In this document: piece by piece, positions 1 to 6,391 of the stretch
Layout of the letters: every line of letters starts with the position of its first letter
Position numbering within the stretch: the stretch's first letter is position 1
Assembly (NCBI GenBank): GCA_018056045.1
Contig: JAGPGI010000038.1
Span: 1-12,569 of the forward strand
Source of the DNA: Paracoccus sp. (in: a-proteobacteria)
GTDB lineage: Bacteria; Pseudomonadota; Alphaproteobacteria; Rhodobacterales; Rhodobacteraceae
Direction: 5' to 3'
DNA: 12,569 nucleotides
Made by a program: the position numbers and the translations under genes
The notes under the pieces: model-generated
The model's input: only the letters and a program-made list of their open reading frames with translations
What the model was told of the DNA's origin: nothing
Database searches by the model: none

Positions 1-194
1 GTTCGCGTCAACTTCCCTCAAGATGCTGTATAGTGGCCAGCGCCCAATGTTCGCACTTGTTTATAGTGCCGAACCTTTTTGCACCCGCAGCGAACGACTG
101 CTTTCCGCCCTTCTCAACGTTTTTCGTCTGGCGTCGACGGGATGACTCGGTGCAGATGGTGTAATGAATCATTTCCTTTTGATCGCAATAAAAG

Positions 195-207
195 CAAGAA
201 ATTCTTG
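195..207. promoter_or_regulatory. Palindrome before the HTH-methyltransferase start (candidate operator)
   Basis: CAAGAAATTCTTG is a perfect 13-bp palindrome (6-bp arms, central A) ending 2 bp before the ATG at 210, where the ribosome-binding site should lie. The product starts with a helix-turn-helix domain, so autoregulation through this site is a reasonable inference. The rest of 1-194 shows no gene that I trust. Confidence 0.45.
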
Positions 208-209
208 AC

Positions 210-1082
210 ATGAATACCTTGCGCACAACGCGTTGCACATATGGACTGACGCAAGCCTCAGTCGCGGCCTCAGCCAAGATCAGCCTGCCGACGCTGCGGG
301 CGCTCGAGCGGGGCGAGGGTGGTGTTCGGGCGCTGGTTGCGGTCATGGCGGTGCTGGATCTGCGCTGGGGCTGGGCGCCGGACCGGGTGCAGGCGGCGCG
401 GGCTCTGGCTGATCGGCGGCGGGCGCGGGGGTTCAGCCAGGCGCAGCTGGCCAATCGGATCGGGGTCAGCCGACCGGTTATCATTGCGCTTGAGCGGGAT
501 CTGGGTGCGACGGTCGCAACGCTGGTCAGGGCGGCGGCAGTGCTGCGCGTCAGGCCGGTTCTGCGTGCGGCCCCCTCGGGACGCGGCGGTCTGGTGCCTG
601 CGACGAATACCCCGGCGCAGGATTTGGTGATGACGCCGCCGGAGCTGGCGGCAGCGGTGATCGCGTATTTCGCAGATCGGATGACGGGCAAGGTGCTGGA
701 CCCGGCCAGAGGGCGAGGGGCGTTTCACGACCTGTTTCCCGCCCATCTTAACCGGCATTGGTGCGAGATCACCGAGGGACGCGATTTTCTAGACTGGCAC
801 GAACCGGTCGACTGGGTGATGACCAATCCGCCCTGGTCGCGGCTGCGCGATTTCAGCCGCCATGCCATGCGGATCGCGCCGAGTATCGTCTGGCTGGCGC
901 CGCTGACCAATCTGACGACCAGGGCGCGGCTGCGCGATCTGGATGAGGCCGGGTTCGGCATTGCAGAGCTGGTGCTGATCGACACGCCGAAGGACTGGCC
1001 GCAAAGCGGGTTTCAGCTGGTCGCGGCCTGGTTGCGCAAAGGGCACAGCGGCGGCTGGTCGGTGAGGCGACTGGCGGATTAG
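210..1082 (+). CDS. XRE helix-turn-helix / N6-adenine DNA methyltransferase fusion
   Basis: This 290-aa protein combines DNA binding with a compact S-adenosylmethionine-dependent DNA methyltransferase. Two XRE-type helix-turn-helix units are visible at about residues 3-52 (LTQASVAASAKISLPTLRAL) and 62-115 (FSQAQLANRIGVSRPVIIAL). They are followed by MTPPELA near 141 (motif X-like), LDPARGRGAF at 163-172 (SAM-binding motif I), an acidic Glu at about 186, and TNPPW at 205-209 (catalytic motif IV of N6-adenine or N4-cytosine enzymes). Motif order X-I-IV is seen; no sizeable target-recognition domain follows, so the HTH units may supply specificity (inference). The ATG at 210 is forced by an in-frame TAA at 189-191. 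No good Shine-Dalgarno is present; a perfect palindrome occupies that place. No restriction endonuclease is adjacent, so an orphan methyltransferase is likely. The methyltransferase call is fairly secure; target base and role are unknown. Confidence 0.78.
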   Translation: MNTLRTTRCTYGLTQASVAASAKISLPTLRALERGEGGVRALVAVMAVLDLRWGWAPDRVQAARALADRRRARGFSQAQLANRIGVSRPVIIALERDLGATVATLVRAAAVLRVRPVLRAAPSGRGGLVPATNTPAQDLVMTPPELAAAVIAYFADRMTGKVLDPARGRGAFHDLFPAHLNRHWCEITEGRDFLDWHEPVDWVMTNPPWSRLRDFSRHAMRIAPSIVWLAPLTNLTTRARLRDLDEAGFGIAELVLIDTPKDWPQSGFQLVAAWLRKGHSGGWSVRRLAD

Positions 1083-1158
1083 CCGCAGTGAACTGACGAT
1101 CCGGCTGCCATCGCAGGCGACACGACCCCGCGCCGAGATGCCGGACCGCCTGAATCTC

Positions 1159-1857
1159 TCAGCAGATACTCTCGCAGGGGATGCCGTCATTGTCGCGGTC
1201 AAGCTTGCCGCCCCAAGGGCAGTTCTGCAGATACCAGCGCGCCTCGTCGCAGCTGCCGATCTGCGAGCAGGTCCGGCGCGGGCCGCAGGACCAGTTTTGT
1301 CCTGCGAATTCGTAAAGCCTCTGCATTGTCGGTGCCACATTCTGACCGCTACGACGTTCCGCACGCCAATCCCAGGGCATGTCGAAACGGCCCTGCCAGA
1401 TCCCGCGCTGGCCGGTCCGGGCGTCGTCCTCGGCGGCGATATAGGCGGTCGAATACTGGCGGTAGGCCACCGCCCAACCCTCGCGCACCATCCAGCGGTT
1501 CAGGTTCTCGCCGCCCGCAAAGCAATCCGCCACCACCCGGCCATAGCGATCGGTGTCGGTCTGCTGACAGTTGACCTGCCGTCGTCCGATCCGATCTGAC
1601 AGCGCCAACGCCGCCTGCTGGCCACAACGCCATGCCGTGCCGCGCGCGTTCTGGCAACGCTGGCCGCTTTCCGGCGCGTCGATGCCGTTCAGCCGGATCC
1701 GCGTGCCGTGAATCTCGATGGTGTCGCCGTCAATGACCGAGGCCACGCCCTGCAGATCGGGGTCGACCGTTTCGCCGGAACAGGCGGGCAAAGCACCGGC
1801 GAGAACAAGGGTAATGGCAGCAAGGGCGGGATTCACCAGACGTTTCGGATGGCTCAC
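1159..1857 (-). CDS. Thermonuclease-family lipoprotein with Excalibur tail
   Basis: This 232-aa exported nuclease is of the staphylococcal nuclease (SNase) fold. A hydrophobic N-terminus ends in LPAC with Cys26, fitting a signal peptide that is probably of lipoprotein type. The SNase residues are all visible: VIDGDT (Asp43, Asp45), RLNGIDAPE (Arg55, Asp60, Glu63) and DRYGR (Arg107). These match Asp19/Asp21, Arg35, Asp40, Glu43 and Arg87 of the staphylococcal enzyme, so activity is expected. The C-terminus carries an Excalibur-type calcium-binding motif (DRDNDGIPCE, about 220-229) with several cysteines that may form disulphides. It probably hydrolyses DNA or RNA outside the cytoplasm with Ca2+. 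The start chosen is GTG at 1857; the ribosome-binding site is weak (AGG about 7 nt upstream), so a slightly different start is possible. It converges with the methyltransferase gene 76 bp away, with no clear terminator between them. Confidence 0.9.
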   Translation of the reverse strand: MSHPKRLVNPALAAITLVLAGALPACSGETVDPDLQGVASVIDGDTIEIHGTRIRLNGIDAPESGQRCQNARGTAWRCGQQAALALSDRIGRRQVNCQQTDTDRYGRVVADCFAGGENLNRWMVREGWAVAYRQYSTAYIAAEDDARTGQRGIWQGRFDMPWDWRAERRSGQNVAPTMQRLYEFAGQNWSCGPRRTCSQIGSCDEARWYLQNCPWGGKLDRDNDGIPCESIC

Positions 1858-1991
1858 CCCTGCCTATCCGTTGGGCAGGGCCGGGCAAAGCACCAACAGG
1901 TCCAGAGAGGGAACTGTTTATTAAGAATTTTAGCGGATGGTGTTTGGTGTAGAGGAGCGGCCGTCACCCATACCGCGCCGTCACATGAGCC

Positions 1992-2236
1992 ATGATCAAA
2001 TGAAGACAATCACCAAATGAGCCTATGAGGCAGATCACCAAATGATCAAATGAACATTCTGGCTCGTGTCCATCACAGCAGATCCGCAGGTTGCGCATTC
2101 AAATCCCCAGATGATCAGATGAAGATTGTCACCATTTGATCATGCTGAACGCGCGTTGCAGCGCAGTCCCTGCGCAGCAGTGGTCGCTGATAAAGGGAGC
2201 CTGCCGCGCCATTGGCCGGGCAAACCTGTGGCGGCC
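1992..2236. repeat. Iteron-bearing direct repeat, copy A
   Basis: This is the first copy of a diverged direct duplication; the second starts 419 bp downstream. It holds three 12-mers at an exact 25-bp pitch: ATGATCAAATGA at 1992, ATGAGCCTATGA at 2017 and ATGATCAAATGA at 2042. A further site, ATGATCAGATGA, lies at 2111 and an inverted one, ATTTGATCAT, at 2134-2143. The distal 90 bp match copy B without gaps but change codons freely, so I do not read them as a gene. Together with the spacer 2237-2410, where I see nothing convincing, this makes up most of a stretch of about 890 bp without a supported CDS (1858-2747). Repeated palindromic 12-mers suggest a binding array for a replication initiator, partition protein or regulator (inference). 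Confidence 0.75.
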
Positions 2237-2410
2237 CCGGCGGTGCCATCAAGGTCGTGACCAGTTGCGTGAATGCCTATGCTGAGAGAACCGGGATAGC
2301 CCCGTCGCGCCAGACCCGGTTACCTATCCCGTCCAAACAGCTGAAGCTCAAATCCGGCGTCTTGCTCACGCTGGATAGAAGTCTGGGGTAACGTCTTAGT
2401 CGCTGGCACC

Positions 2411-2654
2411 ATGATCATATGAGGCTTTCCACCCAATGAGGCAATGAAGCAGATCACCCAATGATCAAATGAACATATTGGCCGCGTCCGACTTTGCGGA
2501 TCCGCAGGTTTCATCATCAAAGCTTCATTTGATCAATTGAGGCTTGTCACCCTTTGATCATGCTGAACGCGGATCGCCATGCAGTCCATGCGCAGCGGCT
2601 GTCGCTGATCCAGGGGGCCTGCCGCGGCATTGTCCGGGCAAGCCTGTGGCGACC
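2411..2654. repeat. Iteron-bearing direct repeat, copy B
   Basis: This second copy is aligned with copy A at an offset of 418-419 bp. The three 12-mers are again spaced exactly 25 bp: ATGATCATATGA at 2411, ATGAGGCAATGA at 2436 and ATGATCAAATGA at 2461. Then come TTGATCAATTGA at 2529 and the inverted CTTTGATCAT at 2552-2561, followed by a shared stretch ending in CCTGTGGCGACC. The middle 12-mer is the degenerate one in both copies (ATGAGnnnATGA), so the pattern predates the duplication. A plus-strand ORF from about 2554 runs through the right part, but it lacks a ribosome-binding site and continues into the antisense of the XRE gene, so I leave it out. Confidence 0.75.
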
Positions 2655-2747
2655 TTTGCTGCGCGATCGGGACCGCGAAGGAATGCGCGCGCGGACGCCG
2701 GATGATCCAGTATGCACCTGCTGCGGCTCTGCGCCGCGTCTAACCCT

Positions 2748-3065
2748 TCACCGCTTCGCCAGCGCCTCGGCCTCGCGGATCAGGTCCGAGAGCCGCGCGT
2801 CCAGTCCCGTCGCCAGCTTCTGCATGGAGTTGATCGTCGGCTGATTACGGGTGCTTTCGACCCTGCCGACGAAGACCGTCGAGATGCCGGCGCGCCGGGC
2901 CAGTGCCTCTTGCGACAGATCCAGCGCCTCGCGCCGCCTTCGTAGCACCGTGGCGAAGGAGGGAATGAGCGGATCTGTGGGTCGTGTTTTGATGCCGGAA
3001 ATAATTGTCGCTGCCCCTCTTGCAAATATCACTGTATATTGCTCACATAGTGCGGTGAGTTTCAA
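2748..3065 (-). CDS. XRE-family transcriptional regulator (paralogue 1)
   Basis: This small helix-turn-helix DNA-binding protein has an HTH core of about 60 residues, from FATVLRRRREALDLSQEALA through INSMQKLATGL. It is followed by LSDLIREAEALAKR at the C-terminus. It shares about 64% of residues (hand count over 70 aligned positions) with the regulator at 3652-3912. The start is uncertain. The most upstream option is TTG at 3065, without a ribosome-binding site and only 20 bp from the divergent ATG at 3086. GTG at 3032 has none either. An AGAGGGG at 3014-3020 lies 8 nt before an in-frame ATT at 3005, which would give a length matching the paralogue. It is divergent from the 147-aa gene and probably represses its own promoter and that neighbour (inference). 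Confidence 0.85.
   Translation of the reverse strand: MKLTALCEQYTVIFARGAATIISGIKTRPTDPLIPSFATVLRRRREALDLSQEALARRAGISTVFVGRVESTRNQPTINSMQKLATGLDARLSDLIREAEALAKR
3022..3042. promoter_or_regulatory. Imperfect palindrome in the XRE / 147-aa divergent region
   Basis: The left arm is GCAAATAT at 3022-3029 and the right arm ATATTGC at 3036-3042, which pair except for one extra A. The site is AT-rich within GC-rich flanks and lies in the divergent control region, upstream of the likely true start of the XRE gene. It is a plausible XRE operator. Confidence 0.4.
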
Positions 3066-3085
3066 CCAGTGTTCAGGGGTGGCCG

Positions 3086-3529
3086 ATGCAGGAACCGGAA
3101 ATCGACAACGGCCGGCCGGATGGTGTTTTGGCAGAGGGACCGGACGGCCTGTCGCTGCCGGATCTATCGGATCTGATGCAGGCTGGCGTCGCCGGGGAAG
3201 GTGCTGACCACCAGATTGATCCTGCGTTCCTGACGACCCGGGCCGCGCTGGAAAAGGCTTGGGTCGATTATGCCGCCTGCGATCATCGTGCCGCCGAAGC
3301 GGGCTTTGCTACGACTGACGCAGGCCGTGCGGCGATGGCCGGGATGGACCGGATCCAGCACCGCATCCGCGATATCGAGACCGGGCTTGCGGCGCGGCCC
3401 GCCGGCAATCTGGCGGAATTGCGCCTCAAGATCGCGCTGCTTTCACTCGATGGGCAGCTGCGCCCCGAGTTCGAGGCGGGCGTGTTGGCGGATGCGATGC
3501 GGCTGCTGGCGGCGCGGGAGAAGGGCTAA
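3086..3529 (+). CDS. Hypothetical protein, 147 aa, divergent from an XRE regulator
   Basis: I do not recognise this protein. It is soluble, without a signal peptide or membrane segment. The N-terminal 50 residues are acidic and Gly/Asp-rich. From about 55 onward it looks helical and charged (RAALEKAWVDYAACDHRAAE, then MAGMDRIQHRIRDIETGLAA), which could be a helical hairpin or coiled coil. The ATG at 3086 follows AGGGG by 8 nt. It is divergent from the XRE gene at 2748-3065, a layout often used by regulator/target pairs. It could be a partner in a toxin-antitoxin-like or regulatory module, but no known toxin fold is evident. It converges with the second XRE gene 122 bp away. Confidence 0.7.
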   Translation: MQEPEIDNGRPDGVLAEGPDGLSLPDLSDLMQAGVAGEGADHQIDPAFLTTRAALEKAWVDYAACDHRAAEAGFATTDAGRAAMAGMDRIQHRIRDIETGLAARPAGNLAELRLKIALLSLDGQLRPEFEAGVLADAMRLLAAREKG

Positions 3530-3651
3530 TGGAGACGCGGCCAGGACAATGCGCGCAGCGCGACCCGACTCGGAAACCGCACTTGCGGTCAATCCCTCGC
3601 GTCAGGATTGCCCTTTGCAGGCCAACGATCACGGGTGTTCTGGCGGCCCAG

Positions 3652-3912
3652 CTATTCCTGCGGCGGCTCGTCCTCGGCCTCGCGGACCAGATCCGACAGC
3701 GGCATGCCCAGCCCCCGGGCCAGCTTTTGCATGGTGTTGATCGTCGGCATGTGGCGGCCAAGCTCCAGCAGGGAGACGAAGCGCATCGAGACATCGGCGC
3801 GCCGCGCCAGCGCCTCTTGCGACAGGTCCTGCGCCAGACGGCGGCGGCGCAGGACGGTGGCGAAGGCCAGGGCGAGGGGCTCGACGGTGCGGGGCGCGGG
3901 TTTTATCGACAA
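3652..3912 (-). CDS. XRE-family transcriptional regulator (paralogue 2)
   Basis: This 86-aa HTH DNA-binding protein is closely related to the one at 2748-3065. It shares FATVLRRRR, DLSQEALARRA, PTIN-MQKLA-GL and LSDL-REAE. Its acidic tail (EDEPPQE) differs from the Lys/Arg-ending tail of the paralogue. I choose TTG at 3912 because GGAG lies 10 nt upstream and a good promoter (TTGAAT, 17 bp, TAGCAT) sits just before it. The longer reading from TTG at 3954 would overlap that promoter's -10 region. The recognition part of the HTH differs between the two (GISTVFVGRVES versus DVSMRFVSLLEL), suggesting different operators. It is divergent from the zinc-ribbon membrane protein gene at 3994, its likely target. 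Confidence 0.85.
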   Translation of the reverse strand: MSIKPAPRTVEPLALAFATVLRRRRLAQDLSQEALARRADVSMRFVSLLELGRHMPTINTMQKLARGLGMPLSDLVREAEDEPPQE

Positions 3913-3940
3913 GGGCTGTGCTCCGGATGGTTCGGGAAGG

Positions 3941-3969
3941 ATGCTACACCGCAAATGCTATGAATTCAA
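3941..3969 (-). promoter_or_regulatory. Promoter for XRE paralogue 2
   Basis: On the minus strand, -35 TTGAAT (3969-3964) and -10 TAGCAT (3946-3941) are separated by 17 bp. The TAGCAT hexamer also occurs at 3960-3955, giving a direct repeat within the promoter. The -10 ends 28 nt before the chosen TTG start. Confidence 0.5.
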
Positions 3970-3993
3970 ATCGTGATCTGACGGAGGCCCGCG

Positions 3994-4299
3994 ATGCCTG
4001 AACCCTCACCGACAATCGACTGTGGCCACTGCGGCACGCCGGTCAAACGCAGCGTCCGGACTTGCCCCGCCTGCCATGCGCAGCGCGGCGTCGGCCGCAT
4101 CGCCAGCGGTCGCGTCGTCGGCCCGGAAAAGATTCCGAAGCTGCGGCGCCAACTGGCCTTGTTTCTGGCGGGCCTGGTGGTGTTCTGGGCGACCGGCGTC
4201 TGGGAAGGCGCCGTGGTCTGTGGCGTCGTCGCGCTGGGGCTGGTTCTTCAGTCTGGCAGCGTGATCTTCAGCCGCGGCCAGGCATACTGGTTCCGGTAG
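3994..4299 (+). CDS. Small zinc-ribbon membrane protein
   Basis: This 101-aa protein opens with a CxxC pair (CGHC at about 10-13) and a second pair (CPAC at about 24-27), forming a four-cysteine zinc ribbon. A basic stretch follows (RRQ near residue 51), then two closely spaced hydrophobic segments (LALFLAGLVVFWATGVW and VVCGVVALGLVLQSGSVIF). The predicted topology is a cytoplasmic zinc ribbon with a membrane hairpin. GGAGG lies 7 nt before the ATG. It is divergent from XRE paralogue 2, with 81 bp between the start codons. Function unknown; such small ribbon/membrane proteins often act as accessory factors, but nothing here shows a partner. Confidence 0.75.
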   Translation: MPEPSPTIDCGHCGTPVKRSVRTCPACHAQRGVGRIASGRVVGPEKIPKLRRQLALFLAGLVVFWATGVWEGAVVCGVVALGLVLQSGSVIFSRGQAYWFR

Positions 4300-4353
4300 G
4301 GATCTCGGCCCGCAATTCCCTTTGATCTCGCACATCTTTCGCAGGAGTTTTGC

Positions 4354-4833
4354 ATGAATCCCAAATCCTTTTTCCTTGCCCTGGCGCTGGCAGCGCTGGC
4401 CAGCCCGGTCGCCGCCGAGACCTATCTTGGCCGCTGCAAGATGGGCGAATGCCTGCATTACGACCAGAGCGGGCGCCGCGTCGAAGGGCAGGGCTCGGCA
4501 CGGGTGCCGGGCCAGCTGGTCCGGGTGACGCTGCGCGAGGCGGTCTCGGACCGGCCCGATACGCCGAAAAGGCGCCTGAAGTTCGAGGCGCCCTCCGAGG
4601 TGCGGTTCTTTTGCAGCACCGCCCGCCCGGCCTTTGGGCTGAAGGGCGGCGGCTATCAGGGCCTGAACCTGGGCCAGATCTCTGGCGCGACGGAACTGGT
4701 CGCGAACATGTATCTGCGCGCCTGCCATCCGGGCGTGGATCCCGGCCGGAACATCGAGGCGACGCTGCGAGGCCTCGGCTATCGTCCGACGCCCAACGGC
4801 ATCTTTGCCAGCTTCGAGGCGCTGATCCGCTAG
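4354..4833 (+). CDS. Secreted hypothetical protein, 159 aa
   Basis: A clear Sec signal peptide is present: MNPK, then FFLALALAALASPVAAE, with cleavage expected after AxA near residue 21. The mature part has four cysteines at about 27, 32, 87 and 117 that could form disulphides in the periplasm. There are no membrane segments after the signal. AGGAG lies 7 nt before the ATG. It is co-directional with the zinc-ribbon gene 54 bp upstream and the secreted 463-aa gene downstream. I do not recognise the family; a periplasmic or envelope role follows only from the signal peptide. Confidence 0.78.
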   Translation: MNPKSFFLALALAALASPVAAETYLGRCKMGECLHYDQSGRRVEGQGSARVPGQLVRVTLREAVSDRPDTPKRRLKFEAPSEVRFFCSTARPAFGLKGGGYQGLNLGQISGATELVANMYLRACHPGVDPGRNIEATLRGLGYRPTPNGIFASFEALIR

Positions 4834-4853
4834 GATCGGCACGTCCGGGCCGC

Positions 4854-4872
4854 GATGCGCAATGCGCGCATC
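4854..4872. terminator. Hairpin after the 159-aa secreted gene
   Basis: GATGCGC (4854-4860), loop AATGC and GCGCATC (4866-4872) form a perfect 7-bp stem beginning 21 bp after the stop codon. There is no T-tract, so it may be a weak terminator or a 3'-end stabilising hairpin. Confidence 0.35.
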
Positions 4873-4940
4873 TGACGAACGCAATCCTTGCGCAGCGCAC
4901 GACACGCCGCCCGACAATCCCATGCCCCAGCCCCCGCCGC

Positions 4941-4956
4941 GCCGCCGCGCGGCGGC
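4941..4956. promoter_or_regulatory. GC-only palindrome upstream of the 463-aa secreted gene
   Basis: GCCGCCGCGCGGCGGC is a perfect 16-bp palindrome, 24 bp before the GGAGG ribosome-binding site. It is followed by TTATAT, which could serve as a -10 element. It could be a protein-binding site or an mRNA hairpin. GC-rich palindromes also arise by chance in such DNA. Confidence 0.25.
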
Positions 4957-4993
4957 CATCCCGCTTATATGCCCGTTTCCGGAGGACGCCCCC

Positions 4994-6385
4994 ATGCTCA
5001 AGACCCTCGCTCTGACCACCTGCCTCGGCCTGATCCTGGCCGCGCCGCTGGCCACCCCGTCGCTGGCCGAAACCTATACCGATCCCGATTCCGCCTGGTG
5101 GGGCGCCTTCCTGGAAACCCTCGACGGCACCGCGCCCGACCTTGAGGCGCTGGCGCTGCAAGACCCAGAATATCTCGCCGCCGACGAATTCAGCCGCGAC
5201 GAGGCACGGACCAAGGTCATGGCCCGCCTTGCGGCCGACCGCGCCAATATCGACCCCGCCACGGCCGAGGTGGTGCTGTCGATTCGCGCCGAATTTGGCG
5301 ATTACGACAGCGCGCGCGGCGGCTTTCCGGTCAGCATCTTTACCCCGACCTCGCGCCTGCCGTTGTCCATGGGTCGCAGCCTGTTCTTCCGCAACTGGCA
5401 GGACGTCGCGCTGTTCCCGGCGACGCGCGACGAAGGCCGCGCCCTGCGCCAGAAGATCGGCCAGGACAGTCTGCTGGCGCTGGTGACGGTGCGCGACATT
5501 CGCAAATCCCAAACCCGCAGCGGCGGCTATGAGGGCCATGTCGCCAGCGTCATCTTTTCCACCACCAGGGGCAGCGAGATCGGCCAGATCACTCCGCCTG
5601 ACGCCATCGCCGCGGATCCTGATGCTGTGGTCGCACAGACCGAGGCGGCGCGGCAAACCATCCTGACCGCCGCCGGGATCCCGCCGCTTGGCACGCGCTG
5701 GGACGAGGCGAAACAGCAGTTGCAGCCGCTCTGGCCGGTGATGGCCAGCAGCGATTTTGTAAACTGGGGCACCGCCAAGCGCGTGGCCTATTTCTGGAAG
5801 GACGGCGCGGTGCAACAGGACGAGGCGCATGATCCGGCCAAGGGCTTCCGGCTGTATCTGCAGCAACGCGAGGCCGGCTGGATGCCGCAGGACGGCGAGC
5901 ATATCAGCGTGACCGACCTGCTTTACGGAAGCGGGGCGAGCGCGGTCGACACAAGGGGCCTTGGCCCGGGCCTCGCCTGCTACACCCCCGAGGTGTTCGA
6001 CCGCTGCGCCGTGCTGATCTTTGAACCCAAGGACGGCAGCCATGTCCTGACCGGCGCTTACGGCGTCATCGAACAGCCCGCCGCCACCAGCGCGGAAGCG
6101 GCGTTCACCACATTCCTCGGCGATGCCGCAGGTGCCTTCGACGGCCTCACCACCATCGCTGACTACGACCGCGAAGACATCCGCCAGGCCCGCAAAGCCC
6201 CGATCACCGGCGGCCGCGGCGTCCCGACTTTCGCCGCAGGCGCAGGCCAGCCCCTGACCGCCAACTTGCCCTATGATCCGCTGAAAAACACCACCGGCAT
6301 CGAGGCCATCCAAAGAGAAATCGCGATCTATGCCATCGAAGGCGCAGAGGGCAGGACGCCGGTAGTCTATGTTATCGGGCAGTGA
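4994..6385 (+). CDS. Secreted hypothetical protein, 463 aa
   Basis: The protein begins with a Sec signal peptide (MLKTLALTT, hydrophobic core, then ATPSLAE; cleavage near residue 25). The mature part has no further membrane segments. An acidic alpha-helical N-terminal part contains YLAADEFSRDEA and EFGDYDSARGGFP. A central region contains RGLGPGLACYTPEVFDRCAVL, and the C-terminus is VVYVIGQ. The pattern of the N-terminal part faintly recalls the DUF4852 type of uncharacterised bacterial proteins, but I hold that weakly. ATG at 4994 is chosen over upstream in-frame codons because GGAGG lies 8 nt before it and the signal peptide begins there. The stop codon is only 6 bp from the end of the converging relaxase gene, leaving no room for an intergenic terminator. 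Function unknown; probably periplasmic. Confidence 0.8.
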   Translation: MLKTLALTTCLGLILAAPLATPSLAETYTDPDSAWWGAFLETLDGTAPDLEALALQDPEYLAADEFSRDEARTKVMARLAADRANIDPATAEVVLSIRAEFGDYDSARGGFPVSIFTPTSRLPLSMGRSLFFRNWQDVALFPATRDEGRALRQKIGQDSLLALVTVRDIRKSQTRSGGYEGHVASVIFSTTRGSEIGQITPPDAIAADPDAVVAQTEAARQTILTAAGIPPLGTRWDEAKQQLQPLWPVMASSDFVNWGTAKRVAYFWKDGAVQQDEAHDPAKGFRLYLQQREAGWMPQDGEHISVTDLLYGSGASAVDTRGLGPGLACYTPEVFDRCAVLIFEPKDGSHVLTGAYGVIEQPAATSAEAAFTTFLGDAAGAFDGLTTIADYDREDIRQARKAPITGGRGVPTFAAGAGQPLTANLPYDPLKNTTGIEAIQREIAIYAIEGAEGRTPVVYVIGQ

Positions 6386-6391
6386 GGGTGG

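Noticed and set aside
1083..1158. Bidirectional terminator between the methyltransferase and thermonuclease genes
   Set aside because: Only a 6-bp TCCGGC/GCCGGA pair more than 30 bp apart is visible and there is no T-tract, so I do not call it.
1441..1480. GGCGGTAGG stretch as a second copy of the tRNA 3' end
   Set aside because: Only about 9 bp match, and the bases lie inside the thermonuclease gene with no wider similarity.
1992..2561. CRISPR array
   Set aside because: The repeated units are only 12 bp with 13-bp gaps, the units are degenerate, and no cas genes are present. The pattern fits iterons, not CRISPR.
2554..2844. Plus-strand ORF of 96 aa starting in repeat copy B
   Set aside because: There is no ribosome-binding site. 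The matching frame in copy A has many non-synonymous differences and a different ending, and the right third is antisense to a confident XRE gene.
4006..6313. Long minus-strand open frames (349 and 681 aa) opposite the secreted protein genes
   Set aside because: They are Arg/Gly/Ala-rich antisense frames typical of GC-rich DNA. The plus-strand genes have ribosome-binding sites and signal peptides, and these frames show no family motifs.
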